Of a stretch of DNA of 64,000 nt, positions 45,450 to 53,643 are shown piece by piece. Source of the DNA: Alicyclobacillus pomorum DSM 14955. Lineage in GTDB: Bacteria; Bacillota; Bacilli; Alicyclobacillales; Alicyclobacillaceae. Every line of letters begins with the position of its first letter. The stretch's first letter is position 1. The notes below the pieces were generated by a model. The model did not search any database. It was given only the letters and a program-made list of their open reading frames with translations, and was not told the origin of the DNA. The position numbers and the translations under genes were made by a program. Location of the stretch: NCBI RefSeq assembly GCF_000472905.1, contig NZ_AXAR01000004.1:57168-121167 (forward strand). Direction: 5' to 3'.

Positions 45450-45695
45450 TCAGGTCACATTACGCCGCGAAGAAAACAGTCTCCTGAGCCCAGTGCGACG
45501 GTAAATCGCAGGTTCGGACGCGTTGACAAACATGATGTTCGCCGTTGGTTGAATGGGCCGCACCCGCCGCTTTCGCAAGATCTGCCAAAGACCGATACCG
45601 ACTGCGAACCAGCGACCGCGCAGGATGGCGGTCCACAGACCGTAGATAAACATCAATAATTTAATCAACCGATATGTCGTTCGGACAATCCCCAT
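45450..45695 (-). CDS. Small basic protein with one hydrophobic segment, hypothetical
   Basis: 81 aa from ATG at 45695 (MGIVRTTYRLIKLLMFIYGL), with AAGGGAGTGATG upstream. A single hydrophobic or amphipathic stretch (residues ~10-35) and a basic C-terminal half with many Arg. It starts 43 bp after the thiI stop in the same direction, so it may be part of the nifZ-thiI transcript. I recognise no family; coding is supported only by its RBS and context. Confidence 0.45.
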   Translation of the reverse strand: MGIVRTTYRLIKLLMFIYGLWTAILRGRWFAVGIGLWQILRKRRVRPIQPTANIMFVNASEPAIYRRTGLRRLFSSRRNVT

Positions 45696-45738
45696 GCAAA
45701 CATCACTCCCTTGCATAGGGTGCCACAGAAAAGCTCAC

Positions 45739-46923
45739 TCACTCGCCATTCCGGGCTGTAAAAGTCTTCATCTCTGTCCGCTCCACGGCTTCCGCGACCA
45801 GTCGCTCCACTGCAAGCGCGCGCTCGGCCTCCTCCACTTCGGCCAGCTTCGGCCGTGTTGCCGGGTTCTTCGGAACGAACAGCGTACAGCAATCCTCATA
45901 AGGAAGGATGGAAGTCTCGTACGTGCCGATTTGGCGAGCCCGCCTCATGATGTCGACTTTGTCCTCCGCCACCAGTGGACGAAGAACCGGCCATCGAGTC
46001 ACCGCGTTGATCACGTGCATGCTCTCCAACGTCTGACTGGCCACCTGGCCCAGGCTTTCACCTGTGACAAGCGCAAGTAATTTCCGGCGACGCCCAATTT
46101 CCTCAGCAATCCGGAGCATCATTCGCCGCATGATGGTAATTCCCAAGGAGTCCGGGCAGTGCTTACGGATTTCCGTTTGGACGTCAGTGAAATGGACCGT
46201 GTGCATGTGGACGCGTCCACCCCAGTCGGCGAGAATCTGTGCGAGGTCCTCTACTTTCTGCAATGCCCGCTCACTCGTGAACGGGTAACTGTGGAAATGA
46301 ATGGCCTCGACTTCCGCACCGCGTTTCATGGCGAGCCACCCTGCGACAGGGCTGTCAATGCCACCGGACAACAGCAGACCGACTCGCCCCGCAGACCCGA
46401 CGGGCATGCCGCCCACGGCTGGGACCTTCGTCCCGTACACCATCGCTTCCTGGTCCCGCACTTCCACGAACACCGTGATGTCCGGATGATGGACGTCCAC
46501 GGTGATATCGGAGACCGCCTGCAGCGCGCGGCCCCCCAACACCCGCGCCAATTCAAGAGATTGCATTGGGAAACGTTTGTTGGCCCGCCGGACTTCAATC
46601 TTGAACGTCCGCGCATGGTCTACTTTCACTGCATCAGACAGCGTGTCTACGACGGCTGTGGACATCTGGTCCACATCCAGTCCCGTCACCTTGGCCGGAC
46701 TGAGCGAGACGATACCGAAGACGTTTTGCAGGCGACTCAGTACGTTGCTGACCTGCGTTTCGTCGCTTTCCACCATCATTCGCCCGCCTGTATGGTGAAT
46801 CCGGACCCCTTTGCAGCCCGCGAGTTTCTGCTTCATGTTGCGAACCAATATCCGTTCAAACTCTGCTCGATTCTTGCCTTTGAGGCTGATTTCCCCGTAT
46901 CGAACGATAATGTGTTGTGTCAT
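45739..46923 (-). CDS. thiI: tRNA 4-thiouridine synthetase ThiI
   Basis: 394 aa from ATG at 46923 (MTQHIIVRYGEISLKGKNR), GGGAGC upstream. N-terminal ferredoxin-like and THUMP domains (residues ~1-165) are followed by the PP-loop ATPase domain with SGGIDSPVAGWLA and the C-terminal part. The rhodanese domain of E. coli ThiI is absent, as in Bacillus, where the cysteine desulfurase NifZ feeds sulfur directly. It is 8 bp after the nifZ-like gene, matching that pathway for s4U8 in tRNA. Confidence 0.94.
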   Translation of the reverse strand: MTQHIIVRYGEISLKGKNRAEFERILVRNMKQKLAGCKGVRIHHTGGRMMVESDETQVSNVLSRLQNVFGIVSLSPAKVTGLDVDQMSTAVVDTLSDAVKVDHARTFKIEVRRANKRFPMQSLELARVLGGRALQAVSDITVDVHHPDITVFVEVRDQEAMVYGTKVPAVGGMPVGSAGRVGLLLSGGIDSPVAGWLAMKRGAEVEAIHFHSYPFTSERALQKVEDLAQILADWGGRVHMHTVHFTDVQTEIRKHCPDSLGITIMRRMMLRIAEEIGRRRKLLALVTGESLGQVASQTLESMHVINAVTRWPVLRPLVAEDKVDIMRRARQIGTYETSILPYEDCCTLFVPKNPATRPKLAEVEEAERALAVERLVAEAVERTEMKTFTARNGE

Positions 46924-46931
46924 GGCGCTCC

Positions 46932-48080
46932 CTACCTCTCCAAGTCGACCAACCAGCGAACTTGCGATTCCACAATTGCAAGCGCTCGGTGGACGTCGTC
47001 CAATGTGTGCCACGGCCCTAACGAAAACCGTATTGTACCGTTGATTTGTGCTGGAGACAGCCCCATCGCGCTCAGCACATGGCTGGCTTTCACATGTCCG
47101 CCCCGCGTGGAACAGGCAGACCCTGTGGAGACGTACAGCCCCTTGGCTTCCAGCGCGTGCACTAGGACTTCCCCTTTAAGCCCTTCAAACGAAGCACTCA
47201 CAATGTACGGTGATTTGGGGCTCGGAAGGTGGACCGTGCATCTGGGCAATTGCCGGAGTCCGTCCACCAGTGCATTCGACAGCTGTTCGACGTGTTGCCA
47301 ACGTGCCTCCACGTGACGCCCAGCCACTTCTGCAGCTGTCCCGAAAGCGATGATGCCGGGCACGTTTTCCGTCCCCGACCGCAATCCGTTTTCTTGCCCG
47401 CCGCCGTACAGAAGCGGTGCAATACGCACGCCTTGCCGGAGATACAAAGCCCCAATCCCTTTGGGCGCACCGATTTTGTGGCCTGACATGGTGTACAAGT
47501 CCACACCGAGATCCCGAATCCCACTCGGAACTTTTCCGAACGCCTGGATGCCATCGACGTGAAACAATACTTTTGGCCTCTCCTGCAATGCGCGTCCGAT
47601 GTCGGCAATTGGCTGTATCGCGCCTGTTTCGTTGTTGACGTGCATCACACTGACCAGCACAGTGTCGTCTGTCACGGCGTCCAGCACTGCTTCTGCCGAC
47701 ACGCTGCCGTCCGTGGCAGGCGGCACGTAAGTGACGTGCCAGCCATCGCGTTCCAGCGCCTGAAAGGCCTCTCGAACCGACGGATGTTCAATCTGCGTGG
47801 TGACCATGTGTCCACCGCGTCCCCGATACTGCTTCGCGACACCGAACACCGCGAGGTTGTTGGCTTCTGTACCACCACCGGTAAACACCAGTGTGCCACT
47901 GGACACGCCTAGACATTTACGCACCTGTTCTCGTGCCCGTTTCAATTGCGCTTCCGCCTGCACCCCTTTTCTGTGCAGGGACGAAGGATTTCCAAACACG
48001 TCAAACGACGCCACCAGCGCATCCCGCACTTCCGGTAGAAGTGGAGTGGTCGCGGCAGTGTCGAAATAGATCTCTTCCAT
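46932..48080 (-). CDS. nifZ: Cysteine desulfurase (NifZ type, partner of ThiI)
   Basis: 382 aa. A class V aminotransferase fold: YFDTAATTPLLPEV at the N terminus, GGGTEANNLAV, NNETGAIQPI, PLP-Lys in SGHKIGAPKGIGALY (near residue 200) and the sulfur-accepting Cys in STGSACSTRGGHVKASHVL. It takes sulfur from cysteine. The adjacent thiI makes NifZ (B. subtilis) the closest functional match rather than IscS or SufS. Confidence 0.92.
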   Translation of the reverse strand: MEEIYFDTAATTPLLPEVRDALVASFDVFGNPSSLHRKGVQAEAQLKRAREQVRKCLGVSSGTLVFTGGGTEANNLAVFGVAKQYRGRGGHMVTTQIEHPSVREAFQALERDGWHVTYVPPATDGSVSAEAVLDAVTDDTVLVSVMHVNNETGAIQPIADIGRALQERPKVLFHVDGIQAFGKVPSGIRDLGVDLYTMSGHKIGAPKGIGALYLRQGVRIAPLLYGGGQENGLRSGTENVPGIIAFGTAAEVAGRHVEARWQHVEQLSNALVDGLRQLPRCTVHLPSPKSPYIVSASFEGLKGEVLVHALEAKGLYVSTGSACSTRGGHVKASHVLSAMGLSPAQINGTIRFSLGPWHTLDDVHRALAIVESQVRWLVDLER

Positions 48081-48170
48081 TGCAGAGACTCCTTTAGTGG
48101 TATGTGGACGAAAGCGTCTGTCCGAACGCTCCGCCTTATTAGCTTACCGAAACATGTCAGCGATTTGCAA

Positions 48171-48204
48171 AGTAAAGAAGGCACGCATGCAACGCGTGCC
48201 TTCT
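48171..48204 (-). terminator. Intrinsic terminator after gapB
   Basis: AGAAGGCACGC and GCGTGCCTTCT form a perfect 11-bp stem with a 7-nt loop, followed on the minus strand by TTACTTTGC. It lies about 30 bp after the GAPDH stop. Confidence 0.78.
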
Positions 48205-48232
48205 GGAGTCGTGTACCTTTTCCGGCCCCGTT

Positions 48233-49282
48233 TTATTTTTGGCCAACGACTTCGTTCCGGCGCAACGCCGTAACAGGAGCCCCTACCCAGCGAGCGAGAT
48301 CGACAATTCGGCAAGAGTAGCCCCACTCATTGTCATACCATGCAAGAACCTTGACCGTGTGCCCGCCGATGACCATGGTAGACAAACCATCCACAATGGC
48401 CGAGCGTTCATCGCCATTGAAGTCAACCGACACCAGTGGCTCGCCGGTATAACCGAGAATGCCGAACAGCGAGGATTTCGCAGCTTCTTCCAGAGCTGCG
48501 TTGACATCTTCCACAGTGACCGTGGACTCGACTTGAGCAACCAGGTCAATCAACGACACATTCGGAGTCGGAACGCGCAGGGAAACTCCGTTCAATTTTC
48601 CCTGTAACGCGGGTATGACCAGGCCAATCGCTTTCGCAGCCCCGGTACTCGTTGGGATAATGGATTGTCCGCAGGCCCGCGCTCGCCGCAAATCCTTATG
48701 CGGGTTATCCAGATTACGCTGGTCATTGGTATAGGCGTGAACGGTGGTAACGAGCCCGCTCTCCACGGTGAACGCCTCGTGTAACGTCTTGACCACGGGT
48801 GCGAGGCAATTTGTCGTACAGGAAGCCCCAGATACAATGTGGTGCTCGTCGGGATTGTACGAATCGTGGTTGACACCCATGACAATCGTGGCGTCTGCTT
48901 CGCCGTCCCCTTTCGCGGGCGCAGTAATAATGACTTTGCGTGCCCCTTGCTCAAGGTGTACACCGGCTGTTTCACGGGTACGGAACTTCCCGGTCGCCTC
49001 GACCACGACATCGATATCTAACTCACCCCACGGCAACTCCGACGGATTGCGCGTGCTGAAAACGCGTGTGTGCTGCCCTCCAACACGCCAACCGTCACTC
49101 GTCAGTTGAATATCCCTGTGCCATGTGCCATGCAGAGAATCGTACTTCAACAAGTGGGTCAACGTTGCTGCGTCTGCGGTGCCATTCACTGCGACAACCT
49201 GAATATCTCCAAATTCCAGGGCGCGCCGATAGACCATTCTCCCTATCCGTCCGAAGCCGTTGATTGCGATACGAATTGTCAT
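48233..49282 (-). CDS. gapB: Glyceraldehyde-3-phosphate dehydrogenase, GapB-like (gluconeogenic)
   Basis: 349 aa from ATG at 49282. NAD(P) fold INGFGRIGRMVYRRA, active site SGASCTTNCLAPV with Cys near residue 155, and WYDNEWGYSCRIVDLA. At the cofactor-specificity position the glycolytic NDLTD motif is replaced by NGTAD, which favours NADP and the GapB type (family knowledge). Two CcpN-like operators upstream support a gluconeogenic role. It is monocistronic with a good terminator; no pgk or tpi is adjacent, which also argues against GapA. Confidence 0.85.
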   Translation of the reverse strand: MTIRIAINGFGRIGRMVYRRALEFGDIQVVAVNGTADAATLTHLLKYDSLHGTWHRDIQLTSDGWRVGGQHTRVFSTRNPSELPWGELDIDVVVEATGKFRTRETAGVHLEQGARKVIITAPAKGDGEADATIVMGVNHDSYNPDEHHIVSGASCTTNCLAPVVKTLHEAFTVESGLVTTVHAYTNDQRNLDNPHKDLRRARACGQSIIPTSTGAAKAIGLVIPALQGKLNGVSLRVPTPNVSLIDLVAQVESTVTVEDVNAALEEAAKSSLFGILGYTGEPLVSVDFNGDERSAIVDGLSTMVIGGHTVKVLAWYDNEWGYSCRIVDLARWVGAPVTALRRNEVVGQK

Positions 49283-49371
49283 CCTGGGACGCTCCTTCTC
49301 TTTGTGTAAAACGCCGAAAATAGATCATACGATTTGTTCTTATGTATCTATATTACACAAAAAGAAAGGAA

Positions 49372-49416
49372 TGTACCATACTAAATGTGTGTATTTCTCG
49401 ACATTAGTATGTCACA
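49372..49416 (-). promoter_or_regulatory. Paired, inverted CcpN-like operators upstream of gapB
   Basis: TGTGACATACT on the minus strand (49416-49406) is an exact match to the CcpN operator TRTGHYATAYW as I recall it. TGTACCATACT on the plus strand (49372-49382) matches with one mismatch. The two face each other ~90-135 bp upstream of the gapB start. CcpN represses gapB and pckA on glycolytic carbon in B. subtilis. Confidence 0.6.
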
Positions 49417-49430
49417 AACCGTGGATTGAA

Positions 49431-49520
49431 TTAGGCTTTACTGGTGTACAAAAAATGAATCCCTAACAGTAAAAACACCAGCCCCGCAATCATACACGCA
49501 ATGGCCAATTTTCGAAGCAC
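49431..49520 (-). CDS. Very small membrane peptide, hypothetical
   Basis: A 29-codon frame from GTG at 49520 reads MLRKLAIACMIAGLVFLLLGI then a short polar end, a single membrane helix with a basic N terminus. GGGGCGAGAG precedes the start. It lies 15 bp after the methyltransferase stop on the same strand. Only composition and RBS support it; no family is recognised. Confidence 0.35.
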   Translation of the reverse strand: MLRKLAIACMIAGLVFLLLGIHFLYTSKA

Positions 49521-49535
49521 TTCTCTCGCCCCGCT

Positions 49536-50609
49536 TCACCATTCACATTCGAGCACGCAGAAGCGCTCTCCCATCCCTCCGGGTAGCACCAGTTGCTTGA
49601 ACTCGCCGACCCATCGGGTGTACTGACCGGGAGCCGCAGCGTCTGCACGGGCCTGCAGTTCCTCTGCAATGCCTTCGCGCAACAGGAAATTCCCTTGTGG
49701 CAACAACGTGGCACAGCGACAGCCGCTGAGCCTCGCAGCGTGGACGACGTAGTCCCAATGGACGTCCGCCGTCAGATCGACGTCCCCAGGGTTCTCTAAT
49801 GGATGAACAATTCGATGTTGCGAGAAGGCCCGCAACGTGCCGTTCGGACGCACGCCCTCGGACCATTCCTGAGTGGAAATCCCGTAGTCGAAAAAAACCG
49901 CCTTTATGGGCGCGCCATACGTGCAACAGCGCGCGAAGAACGATGCCACGTCTGGGGCAATTTCAGCGATTTGCCCCGGTTGGATAGGTAGCCACCGCGC
50001 AGCCAAAGCAGCCAGTTCGTCGCTGGCAGCAGCCCACATCCAGCAGAATGCCCCGTCCTTGCTTTCACACACATGTGCGCGTTCCCAATCACGGGGACCT
50101 GTACCGGTGCGCCGCAAGCGCTCCACAGGAAGTGCATCCAGAACTTCATTCGCAATCAGCACCGTGGGCACATCTGGTTGTGGATTGCTCCATCGAATGC
50201 GGGAGCCCCATTTTGCGTCACGCGCCGATGCTTGTTGAATGGCTCTGAGCTTGTGGGACACATCGACGATACAGTACGACCATTGGACAGAGGTCGGCAA
50301 CCGTTGCTCCAATGCTCGGCAAACGCCGAGCGCGAGCTCTCCCTGGCCCGCGCCCAACTCCACCACTTGCAGCGCGCTGGGCTCTCCAAAGTCTTTCCAG
50401 CAACGTGCAACATACCGCCCCAGCGTTGCGGAGAACAGCCGACTCTGAGCGGACGTATAGAAATCCGCACCCTCTCTGCCAATCGCTACGCACCGTTGGT
50501 AGTACCCGAGGTTGTGGTACAGTGCGATGTCCATGAACTCGTAGAAAGAAATACAGCCTTGCTCTCGAATGGATTCCCGAAGTACGTCCTGAACGGTTCT
50601 CGTCTTCAT
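49536..50609 (-). CDS. MidA-family SAM-dependent methyltransferase
   Basis: About 357 aa from ATG at 50609; GTG at 50618, overlapping the clpP stop, is possible. The SAM-binding loop VVELGAGQGELALGV lies near residue 85; LIANEVLDALPVERL and KAVFFDYGI further support the DUF185/MidA family (mitochondrial NDUFAF7 homologues methylate an Arg of complex I). The bacterial substrate is unknown. No complex I gene is in the window. It follows clpP directly, so may share its promoter. Confidence 0.83.
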   Translation of the reverse strand: MKTRTVQDVLRESIREQGCISFYEFMDIALYHNLGYYQRCVAIGREGADFYTSAQSRLFSATLGRYVARCWKDFGEPSALQVVELGAGQGELALGVCRALEQRLPTSVQWSYCIVDVSHKLRAIQQASARDAKWGSRIRWSNPQPDVPTVLIANEVLDALPVERLRRTGTGPRDWERAHVCESKDGAFCWMWAAASDELAALAARWLPIQPGQIAEIAPDVASFFARCCTYGAPIKAVFFDYGISTQEWSEGVRPNGTLRAFSQHRIVHPLENPGDVDLTADVHWDYVVHAARLSGCRCATLLPQGNFLLREGIAEELQARADAAAPGQYTRWVGEFKQLVLPGGMGERFCVLECEW

Positions 50610-50614
50610 GCGTG

Positions 50615-51196
50615 TCACTTGCGAACAATGATTTCGTCAATCAAACCGTAGGCTTTCGCTTCTTCCGCATCCATGAATCGATCCCGGTCTGTGTCCTGTT
50701 CCACGCGTTCCAAGGGCTGGCCCGTGCGCTCACTGAGGATGCGGTTTAACCGATCCCTGGTCTTCAGAATGTGTTCCGCGTGAATCTGGATATCGGACGC
50801 TTGACCCCGTGCACCGCCAAGTGGCTGGTGGATCATTACTTCTGAGTTTGGCAGGGCATACCGCTTGCCTTTCGCACCGGCCGCGAGTAATACGGCCCCC
50901 ATGCTGGCGGCAAGTCCTACACAAATAGTGGAAACGTCTGGTTTGATGTGCATCATCGTGTCGTAAATCGCGAGACCCGCGGAGACAGAGCCGCCAGGAC
51001 TATTGATGTACATTTGAATATCCTTCTCAGGATCTTCCGCTGCCAAGAACAGCAACTGCGCCACCACAGCGTTGGCCACGTCGGCGTCAATCGCACTGCC
51101 GAGAAAAATGATGCGGTCCTTCAGAAGTCTCGAATAGATGTCGTAGCTGCGTTCCCCCCGCGACGTCTGTTCAACAACAATGGGTACCAAACTCAT
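50615..51196 (-). CDS. clpP: ATP-dependent Clp protease proteolytic subunit
   Basis: 193 aa from ATG at 51196 with AAAGGAGGAG upstream. [25 protein letters not shown] is the usual start after processing; the catalytic Ser is in [11 protein letters not shown], His in [12 protein letters not shown], and Asp in DTDRDRFM. It forms a 14-mer that degrades proteins with ClpC, ClpX or ClpE. A sigma-A promoter overlapped by a CtsR operator lies upstream, as expected for class III heat-shock control. Confidence 0.97.
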   Translation of the reverse strand: MSLVPIVVEQTSRGERSYDIYSRLLKDRIIFLGSAIDADVANAVVAQLLFLAAEDPEKDIQMYINSPGGSVSAGLAIYDTMMHIKPDVSTICVGLAASMGAVLLAAGAKGKRYALPNSEVMIHQPLGGARGQASDIQIHAEHILKTRDRLNRILSERTGQPLERVEQDTDRDRFMDAEEAKAYGLIDEIIVRK

Positions 51197-51260
51197 GAAA
51201 TCTCCTCCTTTGAAGTGTTTTCCTTGCTACTTCTTGCAAGCATCCAGCATTCCCATTCAC

Positions 51261-51300
51261 AGTATGACGCAACCCCGGCTAATAGTCAAGGATAGTCAAA
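51261..51300 (-). promoter_or_regulatory. clpP promoter with CtsR operator over the -35
   Basis: Minus strand TTGACT (51289-51284), 17-bp spacer, CATACT (51266-51261). The plus strand shows AGTCAAG-GAT-AGTCAAA (51284-51300), matching the CtsR heptad repeat RGTCAAA-NAN-RGTCAAA with one mismatch, and a third GTCAAA follows. The operator covers the -35, so CtsR would block clpP until heat or stress. It may also affect the divergent DUF2892 gene. Confidence 0.78.
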
Positions 51301-51358
51301 GTCAAACATGGTACGTGCAGCAGACGGACATACTACCGATAAATGAGGAGGTTTGGAC

Positions 51359-51727
51359 ATGCAAAAAAACATCGGCACCGCTGACCAATACCTACGCCTG
51401 GTCAGTGGAACCATCGCACTCGTCAGCGCTGTACAAACGCGCCGCAACCCACTGGTACAAGCTGCATTGACCACTTACGGCGCGATGAAGGTCGCAGAAG
51501 GAATTACCGGTTGGTGTCCTCTCATGCATGCGCTGGGAATTCAATCCACTGAGGACACGCAGGCGCACAAGAAAGGGACACAACCTTCCGCAAAGCGGAC
51601 GCCTCTCCGAGAACCTGTAAAAAACCTCGCAAAGCCCAGTGACAACGACGGCTCGCATGCCAACGGGGCATTGGAAACAACGTACACATTCAGTGAGACC
51701 GATTCCCTCAACACTTCATATCAATGA
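51359..51727 (+). CDS. DUF2892-family small membrane protein
   Basis: 122 aa from ATG at 51359 with GAGGAGG 8 nt upstream. MQKNIGTADQYLRLVSGTIALVS and TTYGAMKVAEGITGWCPLMHALGI match the DUF2892 (YgaP C-terminal-like) domain: two short membrane helices with the GWCPLM motif. A polar, low-complexity tail of ~55 residues follows. Function unknown. It is divergent from clpP and shares the CtsR-operator region. Confidence 0.78.
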   Translation: MQKNIGTADQYLRLVSGTIALVSAVQTRRNPLVQAALTTYGAMKVAEGITGWCPLMHALGIQSTEDTQAHKKGTQPSAKRTPLREPVKNLAKPSDNDGSHANGALETTYTFSETDSLNTSYQ

Positions 51728-51728
51728 G

Positions 51729-51766
51729 AAAAGGGGTCGCCGCATCATCGGCGAACCCCTTTTTAC
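51729..51766. terminator. Bidirectional intrinsic terminator
   Basis: AAAAGGGGTCGCCG, a 6-nt loop, CGGCGAACCCCTTTTT: a near-perfect stem with T runs in both directions, between the convergent DUF2892 gene and the 65-aa gene. Confidence 0.9.
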
Positions 51767-51964
51767 TTATCGGAGGGCCTGATACGCCACCTTGGCTGGA
51801 CGAAACCGCACTCCAAATTTGCCACGGCGGGTCTGATACACCTGGACTTCGCTTGGTGTTGAGCTTCCGCGAATTCGCTCATCCGCCTCCACCCACATGA
51901 CGGCACAATACGCTTCAAACTTTGAGTCGTACAAACCGGCAAAGTACACCCAGTTCTGGTCCAT
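51767..51964 (-). CDS. Small hypothetical protein
   Basis: 65 aa from ATG at 51964 (MDQNWVYFAGLYDSKFEAYC), GGGGAGGCGG upstream at good spacing. It is a short soluble mixed alpha/beta protein with no obvious motif. The stop codon lies in the flank of the bidirectional terminator. No family recognised; the strong RBS supports a real gene. Confidence 0.62.
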   Translation of the reverse strand: MDQNWVYFAGLYDSKFEAYCAVMWVEADERIRGSSTPSEVQVYQTRRGKFGVRFRPAKVAYQALR

Positions 51965-52049
51965 GGCCACCGCCTCCCCGCACCTAGTATGCACGGGGCG
52001 GCACAACATCCTGCGGGGAATGTTTGCCGCTGCCAGCGGTTCGGTCTAT

Positions 52050-52517
52050 TCAGATATATACACGGCCGCCGCCGATGTTCAGCACATTTTCCTTACCGAG
52101 GACGTGCCGTGCAATCATCATGGCTTCCCAATTCCGACCGTGGTAGGACGTCACCAGGCGTTCCAGGATTTTGACCTGATAACCGGAGTCAACCAGAGAG
52201 AACATGGTCGCCAACACGGCTCCCTCCGCGTCAACACCTGCAAGATGGACTTCATCGATGTTCTTTTCCTCCAACAAACGCTTCGTGTCCTCGGTGTACC
52301 CTGAATATGTGCTTTTTTGAACAACAACAGCTGACGGGTGACGGACGACGAGCGTATCCTTTCCATTAATCTCTTCGTACACCCACCGTGTGAGCACGAT
52401 GGCATCATACTCCGTTGCGTGTTCGTCGACGTATCGCTGGCACAGAGGCGCTATGTAATCTAAGATGTTTCGAAGAAAATCCTCTTGAACATCGAGGACC
52501 ATCAGTGCCTTTTTCAC
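52050..52517 (-). CDS. Isochorismatase-fold protein lacking the catalytic cysteine
   Basis: 155 aa from GTG at 52517 with GAGAGGTGTGAG upstream. The fold is recognised by ALMVLDVQEDFLRN (catalytic Asp), VVVQKSTYSGY (Lys) and LAGVDAEGAVLATMFSLVDSGYQV. In active cysteine hydrolases the last motif is GVxTDxCVxxT; here the Cys position is Ala (GVDAEGAVLAT). It may be a non-enzymatic or binding relative. It is shorter than typical members (180-200 aa). Confidence 0.78.
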   Translation of the reverse strand: MKKALMVLDVQEDFLRNILDYIAPLCQRYVDEHATEYDAIVLTRWVYEEINGKDTLVVRHPSAVVVQKSTYSGYTEDTKRLLEEKNIDEVHLAGVDAEGAVLATMFSLVDSGYQVKILERLVTSYHGRNWEAMMIARHVLGKENVLNIGGGRVYI

Positions 52518-52800
52518 GATTCTCACACCTCTCCGAAAATTCGTTATTATCTTAACATGCGCCGCGTAGAAACGCACTGCACAAATCAAAATCCTGCATC
52601 ACAGTCCGCTGCTACGCGCATGTGTCACGGGCTTGCCAGCCCATTCCTTCTTCTATGTCACACGCAATTCTGATACAATACTAACACCAAAGCGCGGCAG
52701 CACGAATGAGTGCGCCGTGGCACAGTCGTCCATCGGGCATAGACTGTGATAGCGACGTCTCAATCCCAACCGTCCAATCTTCGAAGGAGGGATGTGCGCG

Positions 52801-53286
52801 ATGATTACGAGACAAGATTTGCTACTCCTGAAAACAAAAATTCTCCCAACCGGTGCTGAAGAGATTCTCGACTATCTGGCTTCGAAGCACCATCAGGTCG
52901 AGATGACGAATATTGTCCTGGAAAACGTGCCCCTTCTGATTATCGGGCGGCATGGTATGATTGCCCGCATTCCGACGGGTGGCGGCGTACAAAAAGTGAG
53001 TCAGCCAGCTGAAATTTTGGAACAACTCCAGCTCTTTTTCCAAAAACAAGACACGCTATACCTATTCATTAACCTCCCAGACATTCCTATGCCGAGCGAA
53101 GTCACGCAAGTACTTGAAGAAGTGCAGCGGAGGCACGACCGCAAACAGGAGCTTCGCAAGCTCATTGACGAAGCGTTGGAACGACGTGACAAAGCGCTGT
53201 TTATGGCAGCGTCTAACGAATTGAAACAACTCATTAACGAACCCAGTGCGGATGACCTGCACTCGAGGCGAATTTCGTTTTCGTAG
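52801..53286 (+). CDS. IDEAL-domain protein
   Basis: 161 aa from ATG at 52801 (the ATG at 52792 is only 1 nt from AAGGAGG). The C-terminal RKLIDEALERRDKALFMAASNELKQL is an IDEAL domain (YpiB-type, known from Bacillus proteins including ComK region regulators). The N-terminal ~110 residues form an unassigned mixed domain. Function is unknown. A TACAAT at ~52674 may be its -10. It is followed by a DUF3055-like gene 43 bp downstream. Confidence 0.72.
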   Translation: MITRQDLLLLKTKILPTGAEEILDYLASKHHQVEMTNIVLENVPLLIIGRHGMIARIPTGGGVQKVSQPAEILEQLQLFFQKQDTLYLFINLPDIPMPSEVTQVLEEVQRRHDRKQELRKLIDEALERRDKALFMAASNELKQLINEPSADDLHSRRISFS

Positions 53287-53329
53287 TCCGCGTGCACTTC
53301 ACAAACACGCGGTAAGACAGGAGGCCCCG

Positions 53330-53599
53330 ATGGATCAGTCCTTTGTTCTCTATGACGAAATCGAGTCCACCTCCACGCGTTTTGTGGGGTATGCGGGAGA
53401 CTACGCCAGGTTTGACCTGGCCATCACCACCACGAGTCATTTTTACGGCAAAAAGTTGGTCTGTGACATCCAATCCGGACGTACGGCCATCATGAATGAT
53501 GCAGACGCGGCCAACATCCCGTATGTGATGCACGCGTTTCAGATTCAAGATGAAAACGAAGCGCGGGAGTTTTCCGAATTCCTGCTTGCAAACCTGTAA
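53330..53599 (+). CDS. Small protein, DUF3055-like
   Basis: 89 aa from ATG at 53330, AGGAGG upstream. YDEIESTSTRFVGYAGDYARFDLAITTTSHFYGKKLVCDIQSGR resembles the SAV0927/DUF3055 family of small Firmicute proteins; my recall of the family is only moderate. Function unknown. It follows the IDEAL-domain gene and ends at a terminator. Confidence 0.7.
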   Translation: MDQSFVLYDEIESTSTRFVGYAGDYARFDLAITTTSHFYGKKLVCDIQSGRTAIMNDADAANIPYVMHAFQIQDENEAREFSEFLLANL

Positions 53600-53610
53600 C
53601 GCTCGACCAT

Positions 53611-53636
53611 ATGACCGCGACAGCGGTCATTTTCTT
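53611..53636 (+). terminator. Intrinsic terminator after the DUF3055-like gene
   Basis: ATGACCGC, GACA loop, GCGGTCAT, then TTTCTTT on the plus strand, 11 bp after the stop codon. Confidence 0.82.
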
Positions 53637-53643
53637 TACGCCC

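Noticed and set aside
46159..47316. 385-codon plus-strand open frame opposite thiI and nifZ
   Set aside because: It is antisense to two clear genes with intact motifs; it is a long shadow frame typical of GC-rich coding DNA, with low-complexity, His/Arg-rich translation and no ribosome site.
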